From assembly GCA_003641785.1 (NCBI GenBank), contig QNAO01000044.1, forward strand, positions 1 through 6,966: 6,966 nucleotides of DNA. Reading direction: 5' to 3'. Below the pieces are notes generated by a model. That model did no database searches, was not told the origin of the DNA, and saw nothing but the letters and a program-made list of their open reading frames with translations. Position 1 is the first letter of the stretch, and the number at the start of each line of letters is the position of its first letter. Position numbers and translations under genes: made by a program. Positions 1-6,419 of this stretch are shown here, one piece after another. Source of the stretch: Thermotogae bacterium (GTDB taxonomy: Bacteria; Thermotogota; Thermotogae; Thermotogales; DSM-5069).

Positions 1-1044
1 GGCTGACATCCATAATGTCAAAACACCGACGATGCAGAAAATGCCATTCAATGCCCAGAAAACGCTCATATGCATGCTTTCAACACCCGTTGAGCATCTT
101 ATTAGGTCTGCAGCATATTTAACGGGCAGCACATAGGCAACCCATCTTAGATAATTGGGCATCCATGAAAGCGGGAAGTACACCCCTGCGAAGAATATCA
201 TAATTATGTTTAATATGGAAGCGGCGTTTTGTGCGGACTCATATCTTTTGAATATCACCAAAAGGAGAATTCCCAATCCCATCATACCCAGGGAAATGAA
301 TATGAAGCTTGGAATGAACAAGTACCAGTTAATAACATAATGTGGCTTAAACATCAGCTTTGATATCAGAAGTAAGATAACAGCAGCGAGGATGTTTATC
401 AAAAACCGCGCCAAAATGACACCTGAGACAAAGGTAATAGGCTTCGCTGGTGAGGCGATTATTCTTTTCAACACCCCACGCTTTTTGTACCTTCCGAATA
501 TGTTTATCATTGAAAACATACCACTGGTCAGAAGAGATATGGAGATCACTCCTGTTATTATGTAATCAAGTTCAGTTGTTTTGACTTCGCTCACCTGCAC
601 CTCTTTTTCGACCACTTCAAGCGCACTTTTAATGTTGTTAATGGCAGATTCTGTGCGGGTCTCGATAACGGGGAGCATCATCTTGAGTTCCGGCTCAAGC
701 GCAGGATCTGAAGAGGTATAAAAGACTTGAAGTTTATCGGAAGAAATGTGGATTCCAAAAGCTGAATTTCCATTCTTGATAGAATCCATCATATCTTCGG
801 TGCTTTCATATGGAACCAGATTCCATAAATCCGTCTTTTCTAAAGCCGTGAGCAACTCCTGGCAGTTTTCGTCCACAACTACTGCTATTCTTCTCTTTTC
901 CGTTGATTCCGACATGCTGCCAAACACGAATCCAAAGAGAATCAACAACAATATTGGAAAAAAAGCGGAAAAGAAGAGTTCGAGCTTGTTTCTAAATGAC
1001 TCCAAACTCAGTGCTCGAAATATCTGAAAAAAGGATTTATTCAT
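1..1044 (-). CDS. ABC-2 type transporter permease B, C-terminus cut by window edge
   Basis: Reading leftward from an ATG at 1044, this frame stays open for 348 codons to the window edge, so only the last part of the protein is missing. It begins MNKSFFQIFRALSLESFRNK. Predicted membrane segments lie near residues 24-43, 160-182, 203-227, 238-264, 273-292 and 329-346, with a soluble region at about 45-158 between the first and second. This is the ABC2_membrane_3 layout. The motif GVYFPLSWMP (287-296) followed by LPVKYAADLIR (306-316) is typical of ABC-2 exporters and resembles the matching part of the upstream permease, so the two look paralogous. The ATG overlaps the upstream stop (ATGAATAA, 8 bp), and GGGTGATG precedes it, suggesting translational coupling. 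It probably forms the membrane channel together with permease A. The substrate is unknown: drugs, lipids, peptides or ions are all possible in this family. Confidence 0.9.
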   Translation of the reverse strand, partial: MNKSFFQIFRALSLESFRNKLELFFSAFFPILLLILFGFVFGSMSESTEKRRIAVVVDENCQELLTALEKTDLWNLVPYESTEDMMDSIKNGNSAFGIHISSDKLQVFYTSSDPALEPELKMMLPVIETRTESAINNIKSALEVVEKEVQVSEVKTTELDYIITGVISISLLTSGMFSMINIFGRYKKRGVLKRIIASPAKPITFVSGVILARFLINILAAVILLLISKLMFKPHYVINWYLFIPSFIFISLGMMGLGILLLVIFKRYESAQNAASILNIIMIFFAGVYFPLSWMPNYLRWVAYVLPVKYAADLIRCSTGVESMHMSVFWALNGIFCIVGVLTLWMSA

Positions 1045-2200
1045 AGCTCATCACCCGCTTGAAGTTGAAAATGAATACAATCAAAGATACACCGAGCCAC
1101 ACAGAAGGCACTGTCCAAAACGTTGCTTCAGAAAATGAATACACATCGTATCCAAGAGAGGCTCTGAGGCTTTCCACAAGATATGTTGTTGGTAAAGCTT
1201 TGGCAAACCACTTAATGGCTTGGGGCATGTCGAAATTCAATACAGGAAAATAGAAACCTCCTAAAAACATGAACACTTGAAAGAAAATCTGTCCTATCAC
1301 CTCTGCTGTAGTGTATTTCTTGCAGAACGAGCTTATCATCATTCCTATTGAGAAAAGTACAGCGGTGGAATAAACAATCTTGGCCATAAATTCTATCTTC
1401 ATTATCGCAGGATCTACCTTGAAAAGAGTTGTGCCTATAACATACAGCAAACTCACTGACAGCAATGCAGAGAAAAGCAAAAACAGAAAGAAGGCGGAAA
1501 AATAGTGAAAAGATCCTATCGTTGTTGTATATAATCGCCTGTTTATACCCTTAACCCTGTTGTATATGAGCCCAATTGGAGCATTGAACATCGAAATTGA
1601 AAGAATGGCCATCAATATAACTGCCGGGAAGAGGTAATTTGAATACGAAAATTTCCACTCATCTGATGGAGTCACTGCTTCTGCAGATACTTCAATGTCT
1701 TTATAAACATTGCCCAAGCGTGATGCCGTTTCCTTTCCTATCTGCAAATTTACTTGCTCAAAGATATTCTTGAGAATTTGCAGAGCCATTTTCGATTCTC
1801 CTCTGGCAGAAACTGAGTAAATCTCTATTTTAGCTGGTTCTTGGTGAAAAACAATGGATTTTGTCAAAGAAAAACTGGTACCTGTGGGAATCCTCACGCC
1901 GACATCGATTTTATTGAATTTCAAATCATCCATCATTTGTTCCATGTTCTCGTAATTGATCACATTGAAAGGTTCAGGGCTTACCTGTTCGAGAATTTCA
2001 TTCAGAATGCTTCCAAATCCTGTGAGTTCTTCATCAGTGAGAACACCCATTTTGAAGGATATACCCGAAGATCCCATCCCAGAGAAGACAGAAACGAGTA
2101 TGAAGTAAAGTACAGCGGGAAAAACAAATGTCCAGAAAAAGCCGTTAAATTCTCTGATTTCATTTATAAAGAAACCTTTTGCCAGCTTGATTATTTTCAT
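1037..2200 (-). CDS. ABC-2 type transporter permease A
   Basis: A 387-residue integral membrane subunit of an ABC exporter. Likely membrane segments lie near residues 21-41, 187-210, 232-256, 271-290, 303-322 and 365-381. A large soluble domain (about 42-185) follows the first segment, as in the ABC2_membrane_3 group (NatB/LnrM/DrrB-like). The motif GGFYFPVLNFDMP (314-326) and LPTTYLVESLRASLG (336-350) are characteristic of ABC-2 permeases. I chose the ATG at 2200 because GAGGG lies 8 nt before it. The frame can be extended to a TTG at 2215 (five more residues, MRVVA), but that start overlaps the ATPase stop codon and its only purine run abuts it. The gene sits 11 bp after the ATPase gene and overlaps permease B by 8 bp, so the three are almost surely one operon. 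The family is clear; the substrate is not. Confidence 0.93.
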   Translation of the reverse strand: MKIIKLAKGFFINEIREFNGFFWTFVFPAVLYFILVSVFSGMGSSGISFKMGVLTDEELTGFGSILNEILEQVSPEPFNVINYENMEQMMDDLKFNKIDVGVRIPTGTSFSLTKSIVFHQEPAKIEIYSVSARGESKMALQILKNIFEQVNLQIGKETASRLGNVYKDIEVSAEAVTPSDEWKFSYSNYLFPAVILMAILSISMFNAPIGLIYNRVKGINRRLYTTTIGSFHYFSAFFLFLLFSALLSVSLLYVIGTTLFKVDPAIMKIEFMAKIVYSTAVLFSIGMMISSFCKKYTTAEVIGQIFFQVFMFLGGFYFPVLNFDMPQAIKWFAKALPTTYLVESLRASLGYDVYSFSEATFWTVPSVWLGVSLIVFIFNFKRVMSYE

Positions 2201-2208
2201 AGCAACTA

Positions 2209-2213
2209 CCCTC
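2209..2213 (-). promoter_or_regulatory. Ribosome binding site deciding the permease A start
   Basis: GAGGG on the minus strand ends 8 nt before the ATG at 2200. It overlaps the ATPase stop codon (TGA at 2214-2212), which favours the internal ATG over the upstream TTG at 2215 and suggests coupled translation. Confidence 0.6.
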
Positions 2214-3126
2214 AATCCCTTAACGAGCGTCCTGTTATGTGAAGAAAGACGTCTTCAAGATTTGGTCTTCTAATAATCACATTATCTACGTTGAAGCCGT
2301 TCTCGTGTGATTTACTGAACAACACATGAAGCGTCTGCTCCACGTTTGTAGTGGGAATGGACAGCGTCTCTCTTGTAATAGCCTTTATCTTGAAATCGCC
2401 TTCGAGAAGAGCCAGTGCTTTCTTAGACTGAGTCGTTGAAAATTCAACAAAACTCTCCATTCCAAGCGACTTCACGAGTTCTTCGACTGTGCCGGACGCA
2501 ACGATTTTTCCGTGGTCCATTATGTAGACGTGATCCGAGAGCTTCTCTGCTTCTTCCATGTAGTGTGTCGTGAGTATTATTGTTTTACCCTTTTCTTTCA
2601 GCTTCAAAACTATGTCCCACACATTTCTTCTCGCCTGGGGATCAAGGCCTGTGGTTGGTTCATCGAGAAAGATTATCTCTGGGTCGTTCACAACGGCCAC
2701 AGCAAGAGCAAGCCTTTGCAATTGGCCGCCAGAGAGCTCCCTCACCTTGCTCCTTGTTTTATCGATTAAAGAAAACTCCTCAATAACTTTTCTTGAGTCC
2801 ACAGTAACACCGTAGAGTCCTGCAAACAGCTCTATCGTCTCTTTTACTGTAAGGTACTCGAAAAAAGCTGTTGTTTGAAGTTGAACGCCCATCGATTTTT
2901 TTATGCTTGCATCGATGTGGCTGATCTTTTTCCCAAAGAGATAGATATCCCCGGCATCTGCCTTTCTTAATCCCTCGATGATCTCCACAGTTGTGGTCTT
3001 CCCTGCTCCATTTGGCCCAAGAATAGAAGTTATTTCTCCTTTTTTCACCGAGAAACTGATATCATCAACAGCTCGGACATCTCTGTAGTGCTTTTTCAGA
3101 TTTTTTACGAGTAAGATATCTTCCAT
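2212..3126 (-). CDS. ABC transporter ATP-binding protein (DrrA/NatA-like exporter ATPase)
   Basis: A 304-residue cytoplasmic ATPase that would power the two permeases downstream. All core motifs are intact: Walker A GPNGAGKT (37-44), Q-loop Q84 in GVQLQ, signature LSGGQLQR (131-138), Walker B IIFLDEP with catalytic E156, D-loop GLDPQAR (160-166) and switch histidine H188. After about residue 215 comes a C-terminal extension of roughly 90 residues ending near PNLEDVFLHITGRSL, which is typical of the multidrug/antibiotic-type exporter ATPases of the DrrA/CcmA-like group. The start at ATG 3126 is preferred over an in-frame ATG at 3153: a strong AAAGGAG lies 10 nt before 3126, inside the longer frame, while 3153 has no Shine-Dalgarno site. 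It is the first gene of a three-gene export operon and is divergent from the flavin reductase gene. The substrate cannot be deduced. Confidence 0.96.
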   Translation of the reverse strand: MEDILLVKNLKKHYRDVRAVDDISFSVKKGEITSILGPNGAGKTTTVEIIEGLRKADAGDIYLFGKKISHIDASIKKSMGVQLQTTAFFEYLTVKETIELFAGLYGVTVDSRKVIEEFSLIDKTRSKVRELSGGQLQRLALAVAVVNDPEIIFLDEPTTGLDPQARRNVWDIVLKLKEKGKTIILTTHYMEEAEKLSDHVYIMDHGKIVASGTVEELVKSLGMESFVEFSTTQSKKALALLEGDFKIKAITRETLSIPTTNVEQTLHVLFSKSHENGFNVDNVIIRRPNLEDVFLHITGRSLRD

Positions 3127-3136
3127 GTTTTCACCA

Positions 3137-3143
3137 CTCCTTT
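3137..3143 (-). promoter_or_regulatory. Ribosome binding site deciding the ABC ATPase start
   Basis: AAAGGAG on the minus strand lies 10 nt upstream of the ATG at 3126, followed by a second purine patch, GGTGA, 4 nt from the ATG. Its position inside the longer frame from 3153 argues against that longer start. Confidence 0.7.
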
Positions 3144-3247
3144 CCTTAGGCATTTTGGGAAAAGGTGATGCAAACAGACAATTTCTGTTGCTGAACTAAT
3201 GGATTGATGCAAGAGTTGGTATCCCGCTGAACTGAGGAATGTGCATT

Positions 3248-3258
3248 TCGATCATCGA
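3248..3258. promoter_or_regulatory. Candidate operator palindrome in the divergent spacer
   Basis: TCGATCATCGA is a perfect 5-bp-arm palindrome around one central base. It lies immediately downstream of the candidate minus-strand -10 element, over the expected transcription start of the ABC operon. A repressor site there would make sense, but the site is short and could be chance. No regulator gene is present in the window. Confidence 0.25.
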
Positions 3259-3266
3259 TTCTATCA
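3258..3266 (-). promoter_or_regulatory. Candidate extended -10 promoter for the ABC export operon
   Basis: The minus strand reads TGATAGAAT, an extended -10 (TGn) with five of six matches to TATAAT. I see no convincing -35 at 16-18 bp upstream, so it would rely on the TG extension. It predicts a start near 3251 and a leader of about 125 nt before the ATPase ATG. An alternative on the same strand is TGTTATACT at 3315-3307. Confidence 0.35.
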
Positions 3267-3306
3267 AAACTGCGACTTTCTCATTCCCTAGTTGCAGCTA
3301 TGTGGT

Positions 3307-3315
3307 AGTATAACA
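3307..3315 (+). promoter_or_regulatory. Candidate -10 element of the flavin reductase-remA unit, readable on both strands
   Basis: On the plus strand TATAAC (3309-3314) matches five of six -10 bases and would give a start near 3321 with a leader of about 24 nt. On the minus strand the same bases read TGTTATACT, an extended -10 facing the ABC operon. No good -35 is visible at standard spacing on either side; TTGCAG at 3292-3297 is only 11 bp away. Confidence 0.35.
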
Positions 3316-3328
3316 TCAGCTGGGCATC

Positions 3329-3336
3329 GAGGAGGG
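3329..3336 (+). promoter_or_regulatory. Strong ribosome binding site of the flavin reductase gene
   Basis: GAGGAGGG ends 8 nt before the ATG at 3345, a near-ideal Shine-Dalgarno site that fixes the start. Confidence 0.7.
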
Positions 3337-3344
3337 CTGCCACT

Positions 3345-3809
3345 ATGGAAGTGAAGAGCGCGTTTGACCTGTTAACGCACGGAGTTTATATTGTGTCTTC
3401 TGCTCACGAAGGGGAAAATGCGGGGATGACCGCCGCTTGGGTGATGCAGTCGTCGTACAAACCCAAGATACTGGCTGTTTCTATTGCTCCGTCAAGATTT
3501 ACAGCCTCTATAATTGAAAAAAGTGGCTTGTTCTGCATTCAGGTGTTGTCAAAGCAAGACAGGGCTATAGGGGAACTCTTTGGCTATAAATCTCAGCGTG
3601 ATCTGGATAAATTTGCCGAAGTTGAATGGTTCAAGAGTGAAAAATTTGAACTGCCGGTACTGCAAAGAACTCTGGCATACTTTGAGTGTGAACTTTGTGG
3701 TAAATTAACTGCTGGCGATCATGTGATATACAACGGGACTGTGGTCAATTACAAGTTGATGAAAGCGGACGAGACTCCAATGTTGTTTCATATGAGAGAA
3801 TGGTTTTGA
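3345..3809 (+). CDS. Flavin reductase-like FMN-binding protein
   Basis: A 154-residue cytoplasmic protein of the flavin reductase/flavoredoxin split-barrel family, which binds FMN and either reduces flavin with NAD(P)H or passes electrons to partner redox proteins. Recognisable features are the N-terminal HGVYIVSS (12-19), GMTAAWVMQSSYKP (27-40) where the flavin phosphate is normally held, FCIQVLS (63-69), LDKF (87-90), the PVLQRTLAYFEC segment (104-115), and GDHVIYNGTVVNY (124-136) with the conserved Gly-Asp-His. The length fits a single-domain member; I see no rubredoxin or NADH-binding module fused to it, so its electron donor is unknown. In strict anaerobes relatives often act in oxygen or peroxide detoxification with rubredoxin or flavodiiron proteins, but none is visible here. 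The remA-like gene follows after 10 bp in the same direction, so the two are probably co-transcribed. Confidence 0.9.
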   Translation: MEVKSAFDLLTHGVYIVSSAHEGENAGMTAAWVMQSSYKPKILAVSIAPSRFTASIIEKSGLFCIQVLSKQDRAIGELFGYKSQRDLDKFAEVEWFKSEKFELPVLQRTLAYFECELCGKLTAGDHVIYNGTVVNYKLMKADETPMLFHMREWF

Positions 3810-3819
3810 AAGGGAGTGC

Positions 3820-4077
3820 GTGGATTTGTTCAGGCAGTTCGGTAAGGGTGTTTTCGTGAACCTGGAGCGGGTCATGGGCGTGTTCTCAGTCAACAATTCA
3901 ATAGCCAGAAAAATAAGAGATTCCGCAGATTTCTCCAGCAAGGTATTGAATCTAACTTACGGAACACAGACAAGAGCAATCATTCTTATGGACAGCGGCC
4001 ATGTGGTACTACTTCCCGAAAAGAGTGAACGAATAAAACAGAAAATATCTAAAACTGTAAACCGGGTTCAGCGTTAA
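3820..4077 (+). CDS. remA: RemA family protein (DUF370), putative regulator
   Basis: An 85-residue protein of the RemA/DUF370 family. The diagnostic core is LTYGTQTRAIILMDSGHVVL (45-64), matching the family pattern YGRRTRAVVVMDSDHVIL of Bacillus subtilis RemA. The N-terminal part, FGKGVFVNLERVMGVFSV, aligns with the family's start. In B. subtilis RemA is a DNA-binding activator of biofilm matrix and osmoprotection genes and forms ring-like oligomers; the role in this lineage is not established. The GTG at 3820 is used here, but GGAG ends only 3 nt before it, so the in-frame TTG at 3826, with 9-nt spacing, is a real alternative. In many bacteria this gene lies next to gmk and rpoZ. Here it follows a flavin reductase gene and converges on tsaD, overlapping its 3' end by 29 bp. 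The family assignment is confident; the function is inferred. Confidence 0.88.
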   Translation: MDLFRQFGKGVFVNLERVMGVFSVNNSIARKIRDSADFSSKVLNLTYGTQTRAIILMDSGHVVLLPEKSERIKQKISKTVNRVQR

Positions 4078-5035
4078 TCTCTAAAGAGGCTGTGTTGCCT
4101 TCAGACAGCTTTTCAAGCCCAACACGTGCAATCATCGCTGCGTTATCAGTGCACAAATTCTTTGGTGGTACATACAGCTTGAGCCCCTTTGAGATCGCCC
4201 TGTCATTCATTTTGCGTCGAAGGCAAGTGTTTGCCGCTACACCACCAGCAATTACTACCCTGTCTATTCCGTATTTCTCGGCTGCCAAAAGTGTCTTTTC
4301 AACTAAAACGTCCACCACGGCTTTTTGAAACGAAGCAGCCACATCAGAAATACTGCATGAAGGATTCTTCTTGATGAAGTACATCACGGATGTTTTCAGC
4401 CCCGAGAAGCTGAAATTGAAGTTTTCATCAGAAAGAAGTGCCCGAGGAAAATCATATTTAGAGTCACTGCCCTCTAAAGCTGCTTTCTCAATAGCTGGCC
4501 CACCTGGGTAGCCCAAACCAAGGACTCTGGCAACTTTGTCAAAGGCTTCTCCTGCGGCGTCATCGAGAGTTTTTCCAAGTACTTTAAAGCCATCTCTGAC
4601 CAGAACTATTTCTGTATGACCACCGGATACAATCAGTGCAATGAACGGAGGAGTCAAATCCCTGTGTGAAAGATATGCGGCGTAGATATGGCCTTGAAGA
4701 TGATTCACAGGTACCATTGGGATATCTAAGGAAAGACTTAGGCCTTTTGCGAAAGACAGTCCAACAAGCAATGCGCCCACCAGCCCAGGTCCTTGTGTAA
4801 CGGCTACAGCGTCCAAATCGTGTGGGTCAACCTCAGCCGTTTCTAAAGCTTTTCTGTACACAATTGGCAGATTTTTAAGGTGATTTCGGGAGGCGATTTC
4901 TGGTACAATTCCCCCAAAGCGAGCGTGGATCTCCACCTGAGATGAAACAATGTTTGAAAGGATCTTATCATCCTTTAACACCGCTACTGAAGTTTCATCA
5001 CAAGAAGTTTCTATACCCAAGACCACGCGACTCAT
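4049..5035 (-). CDS. tsaD: tRNA N6-adenosine threonylcarbamoyltransferase TsaD
   Basis: A 328-residue Kae1/Qri7/TsaD protein. It transfers the threonylcarbamoyl group from threonylcarbamoyl-AMP to A37 of ANN-decoding tRNAs, giving t6A, together with TsaB and TsaE; TsaC/TsaC2 makes the intermediate. Those partner genes are not in this window. Visible motifs: [11 protein letters not shown] (6-16), NHLQGH with metal-binding H112 and H116, SGGHT (137-141), [13 protein letters not shown] (158-170), IAGGVAAN (262-269) and CTDNAAMIA (295-303) carrying the third metal ligand D297. The length is normal and no key residue is missing. Its ATG overlaps the clpX stop as ATGA, and GAGG inside the clpX 3' end lies 8 nt upstream, so translation is likely coupled to clpX. 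Older annotations call such proteins Gcp or O-sialoglycoprotein endopeptidase; that activity is not accepted today. Confidence 0.98.
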   Translation of the reverse strand: MSRVVLGIETSCDETSVAVLKDDKILSNIVSSQVEIHARFGGIVPEIASRNHLKNLPIVYRKALETAEVDPHDLDAVAVTQGPGLVGALLVGLSFAKGLSLSLDIPMVPVNHLQGHIYAAYLSHRDLTPPFIALIVSGGHTEIVLVRDGFKVLGKTLDDAAGEAFDKVARVLGLGYPGGPAIEKAALEGSDSKYDFPRALLSDENFNFSFSGLKTSVMYFIKKNPSCSISDVAASFQKAVVDVLVEKTLLAAEKYGIDRVVIAGGVAANTCLRRKMNDRAISKGLKLYVPPKNLCTDNAAMIARVGLEKLSEGNTASLEINAEPGLQF

Positions 5036-6246
5036 GCACTTTCCCTCATAATGAGCTGAGGTTTGTCTGTACCTTCAACAGCGTCTTTGGTGATAATAAC
5101 CTTTTCAACGTTTTTAATTGAAGGGATTTCGAACATGACGTCGATCATAATTTCATCGAAAACACTCTTCAACGCTCGAGCACCGGTACCACGAGCCGCG
5201 GCTTTGCGAGCAATTGCATGAAGAGCTTCGCGAGATATCTCCATTTCTATGTTGTCAAGCTGCATCAGTTTCTCATATTGCTTGACCAAGGCGTTTTTCG
5301 GCTCAAGAAGTATCTTGATGAGTTCTTCTTCACCCAAATCGTTCAATGTGGCCAACACGGGGAATCTGCCAACGAACTCTGGTATCAGTCCATACTGCAT
5401 CAGATCCTCAGGCATAACGTGAGATAGAATTTCTCCTAATCGCATTTCCTTTTTGCTCTTCACGTTCGCACCAAATCCCATGGAAGAATCCTGAATTCTT
5501 TCTCTGATTATGTGATCAAGGCCGTCAAAGGCACCACCAACAATGAAGAGAATATTGGAAGTATCTATCTTGATGAATTCCTGATAAGGGTGTTTCCTTC
5601 CTCCTTGTGGTGGCACGTTCGCTATGGTTCCTTCCACGATCTTTAAAAGCGCCTGCTGAACACCTTCTCCGGAAACATCTCTTGTTATTGAAGGGTTGGG
5701 GGACTTCCGGGCTATCTTGTCAATCTCGTCAATATATATGATGCCGTACTGAGCTCTTTCAACGTCAAAGTGAGCGACTTCTAACAGTCGCAGAACAACA
5801 TTTTCAACATCCTCACCGACGTATCCAGCTTCTGTTAGGGGTGTCGCGTCCGCTATGGCAAAAGGAACATCGAGTATCTTAGCCAAAACCCTTGCCATCA
5901 GTGTTTTACCACAGCCAGTTGGGCCTATAAGCATGATGTTCGACTTTTCTATTTCTACGTCATCTGAATCAATACCGAAGAACACACGCTTGTAGTGATT
6001 GTAGACAGCAACTGAAATTATCTTTTTGGCTTTTTCTTGACCTATCACGTAGTTATCCAACTCTGCTTTGATCTCTGGTGGAGTTGGAAGTTGCTTTTTC
6101 GTTTCGCGACGCACTCTTTTGTCTGTTGTCAGAAGATCGTGAAAGAGCTCAACACACTCATTGCAGATGTACGAGTTCGGGCCGGCTATAAGCTTAGATA
6201 CCTGACTTGCTGGTCTTCCACAAAAGGAACAGAACTTTTCAGCCAA
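5032..6246 (-). CDS. clpX: ATP-dependent Clp protease ATP-binding subunit ClpX
   Basis: A 404-residue AAA+ unfoldase that forms hexamers, unfolds tagged proteins and feeds them to the ClpP peptidase in the cytoplasm. The N-terminal zinc-binding domain has C6, C9, C28 and C31. The AAA+ core shows Walker A GPTGCGKT (108-115), pore-1 loop GYVG (141-144), Walker B IIYIDEID (169-176), the RKH loop (217-219), sensor 1 region ILFIVGGAF (232-240), arginine finger R294 in FVGRFP, and sensor 2 R357 in [10 protein letters not shown]. The ClpP-docking loop reads MGF (256-258) instead of the usual IGF or LGF. The start is a TTG at 6246 with GGAGGG 6 nt upstream and the zinc domain immediately after it; no ATG fits. 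A good promoter lies directly upstream. clpP is not in the window. tsaD follows with a 4-bp overlap. Confidence 0.98.
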   Translation of the reverse strand: MAEKFCSFCGRPASQVSKLIAGPNSYICNECVELFHDLLTTDKRVRRETKKQLPTPPEIKAELDNYVIGQEKAKKIISVAVYNHYKRVFFGIDSDDVEIEKSNIMLIGPTGCGKTLMARVLAKILDVPFAIADATPLTEAGYVGEDVENVVLRLLEVAHFDVERAQYGIIYIDEIDKIARKSPNPSITRDVSGEGVQQALLKIVEGTIANVPPQGGRKHPYQEFIKIDTSNILFIVGGAFDGLDHIIRERIQDSSMGFGANVKSKKEMRLGEILSHVMPEDLMQYGLIPEFVGRFPVLATLNDLGEEELIKILLEPKNALVKQYEKLMQLDNIEMEISREALHAIARKAAARGTGARALKSVFDEIMIDVMFEIPSIKNVEKVIITKDAVEGTDKPQLIMRESA

Positions 6247-6252
6247 AACAAT

Positions 6253-6258
6253 CCCTCC
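6253..6258 (-). promoter_or_regulatory. Ribosome binding site supporting the TTG start of clpX
   Basis: GGAGGG on the minus strand lies 6 nt before the TTG at 6246. With the conserved zinc-finger residues starting six codons in, it leaves little doubt that TTG is the initiation codon. Confidence 0.75.
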
Positions 6259-6269
6259 ATTCTTATGGT

Positions 6270-6297
6270 ATCATACGAAATTTAGACGTAGTGTTAA
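6270..6297 (-). promoter_or_regulatory. Sigma-70-type promoter of the clpX-tsaD operon
   Basis: On the minus strand, TTAACA (6297-6292) and TATGAT (6275-6270) each match five of six consensus bases and are separated by 16 bp. The predicted transcription start is near 6263, giving a short leader of about 17 nt that just contains the GGAGGG site. No CIRCE-like heat-shock repeat is visible around it. Confidence 0.65.
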
Positions 6298-6341
6298 ATG
6301 AATTTCACTATTTCTTTCTTGCTTTGCAGTTAGATAATAGA

Positions 6342-6359
6342 ACCCAACTCCAGTTGGGT
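6342..6359. promoter_or_regulatory. Perfect palindrome, candidate operator between clpX and the methyltransferase gene
   Basis: ACCCAACTCCAGTTGGGT has two perfect 8-bp arms around a 2-base centre. No run of T follows on either strand, and the site sits between two divergent promoters rather than after a gene, so a protein-binding site is more likely than a terminator. Its centre is about 48 bp upstream of the predicted methyltransferase start and about 87 bp upstream of that of clpX. Confidence 0.4.
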
Positions 6360-6383
6360 CAAATAGTAGTTACATCCGCTTTG

Positions 6384-6392
6384 TGATATGAT
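6384..6392 (+). promoter_or_regulatory. Candidate extended -10 promoter of the methyltransferase gene
   Basis: TGATATGAT is a TGn-extended -10 whose hexamer TATGAT is identical to that of the clpX promoter. The -35 region (around 6364-6369, TAGTAG) is poor. The predicted start near 6399 leaves about 20 nt before the TTG at 6420. An alternative -10, GATAAT, lies at 6333-6338. Confidence 0.4.
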
Positions 6393-6408
6393 TCAGAAAT
6401 GGAAAGTT

Positions 6409-6415
6409 GGTGATC
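6409..6415 (+). promoter_or_regulatory. Possible ribosome binding site deciding the methyltransferase start
   Basis: GGTGATC can pair with the distal part of the 16S anti-Shine-Dalgarno region and ends 4 nt before the TTG at 6420. The in-frame ATG at 6444 has GGAG only 1 nt before it, which is too close to serve. Confidence 0.4.
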
Positions 6416-6419
6416 ACTG

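Noticed and set aside
746..1027. 93-codon plus-strand open frame
   Set aside because: It is antisense to permease B, whose frame is open for 348 codons with clear ABC-2 motifs.
1841..2242. 133-codon plus-strand open frame
   Set aside because: It lies antisense to the well-supported permease A gene, has no membrane, domain or Shine-Dalgarno support, and its translation looks like a shadow frame.
2512..2815. Three overlapping plus-strand open frames
   Set aside because: They are mutually overlapping and antisense to the conserved Walker B/signature region of the ABC ATPase.
3173..3189. 6-bp stem AACAGA/TCTGTT with a 5-nt loop in the ABC operon leader
   Set aside because: It is too short and AT-rich, with no T run or conserved riboswitch elements around it.
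3166..3212. Repeated TGATGCAA (3166-3173 and 3205-3212)
   Set aside because: An 8-base direct repeat 39 bp apart in a short spacer is easily chance, and no third copy is visible.
3705..3941. 78-codon minus-strand open frame
   Set aside because: It covers the ends of the flavin reductase and remA genes in antisense and shows no family features.
4085..4113. Hairpin (9-bp stem with G-T pairs, 11-nt loop) just after remA, ending in TTTT
   Set aside because: The T residues are part of the stem and no T run follows. It lies in the conserved tsaD coding sequence, so I do not call it a terminator.
6277..6306. GAAATT/AATTTC inverted repeat overlapping the clpX promoter
   Set aside because: The arms are only 6 bp of A/T-rich sequence with an 18-bp gap, so chance is the simplest explanation. 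It does not match CIRCE.
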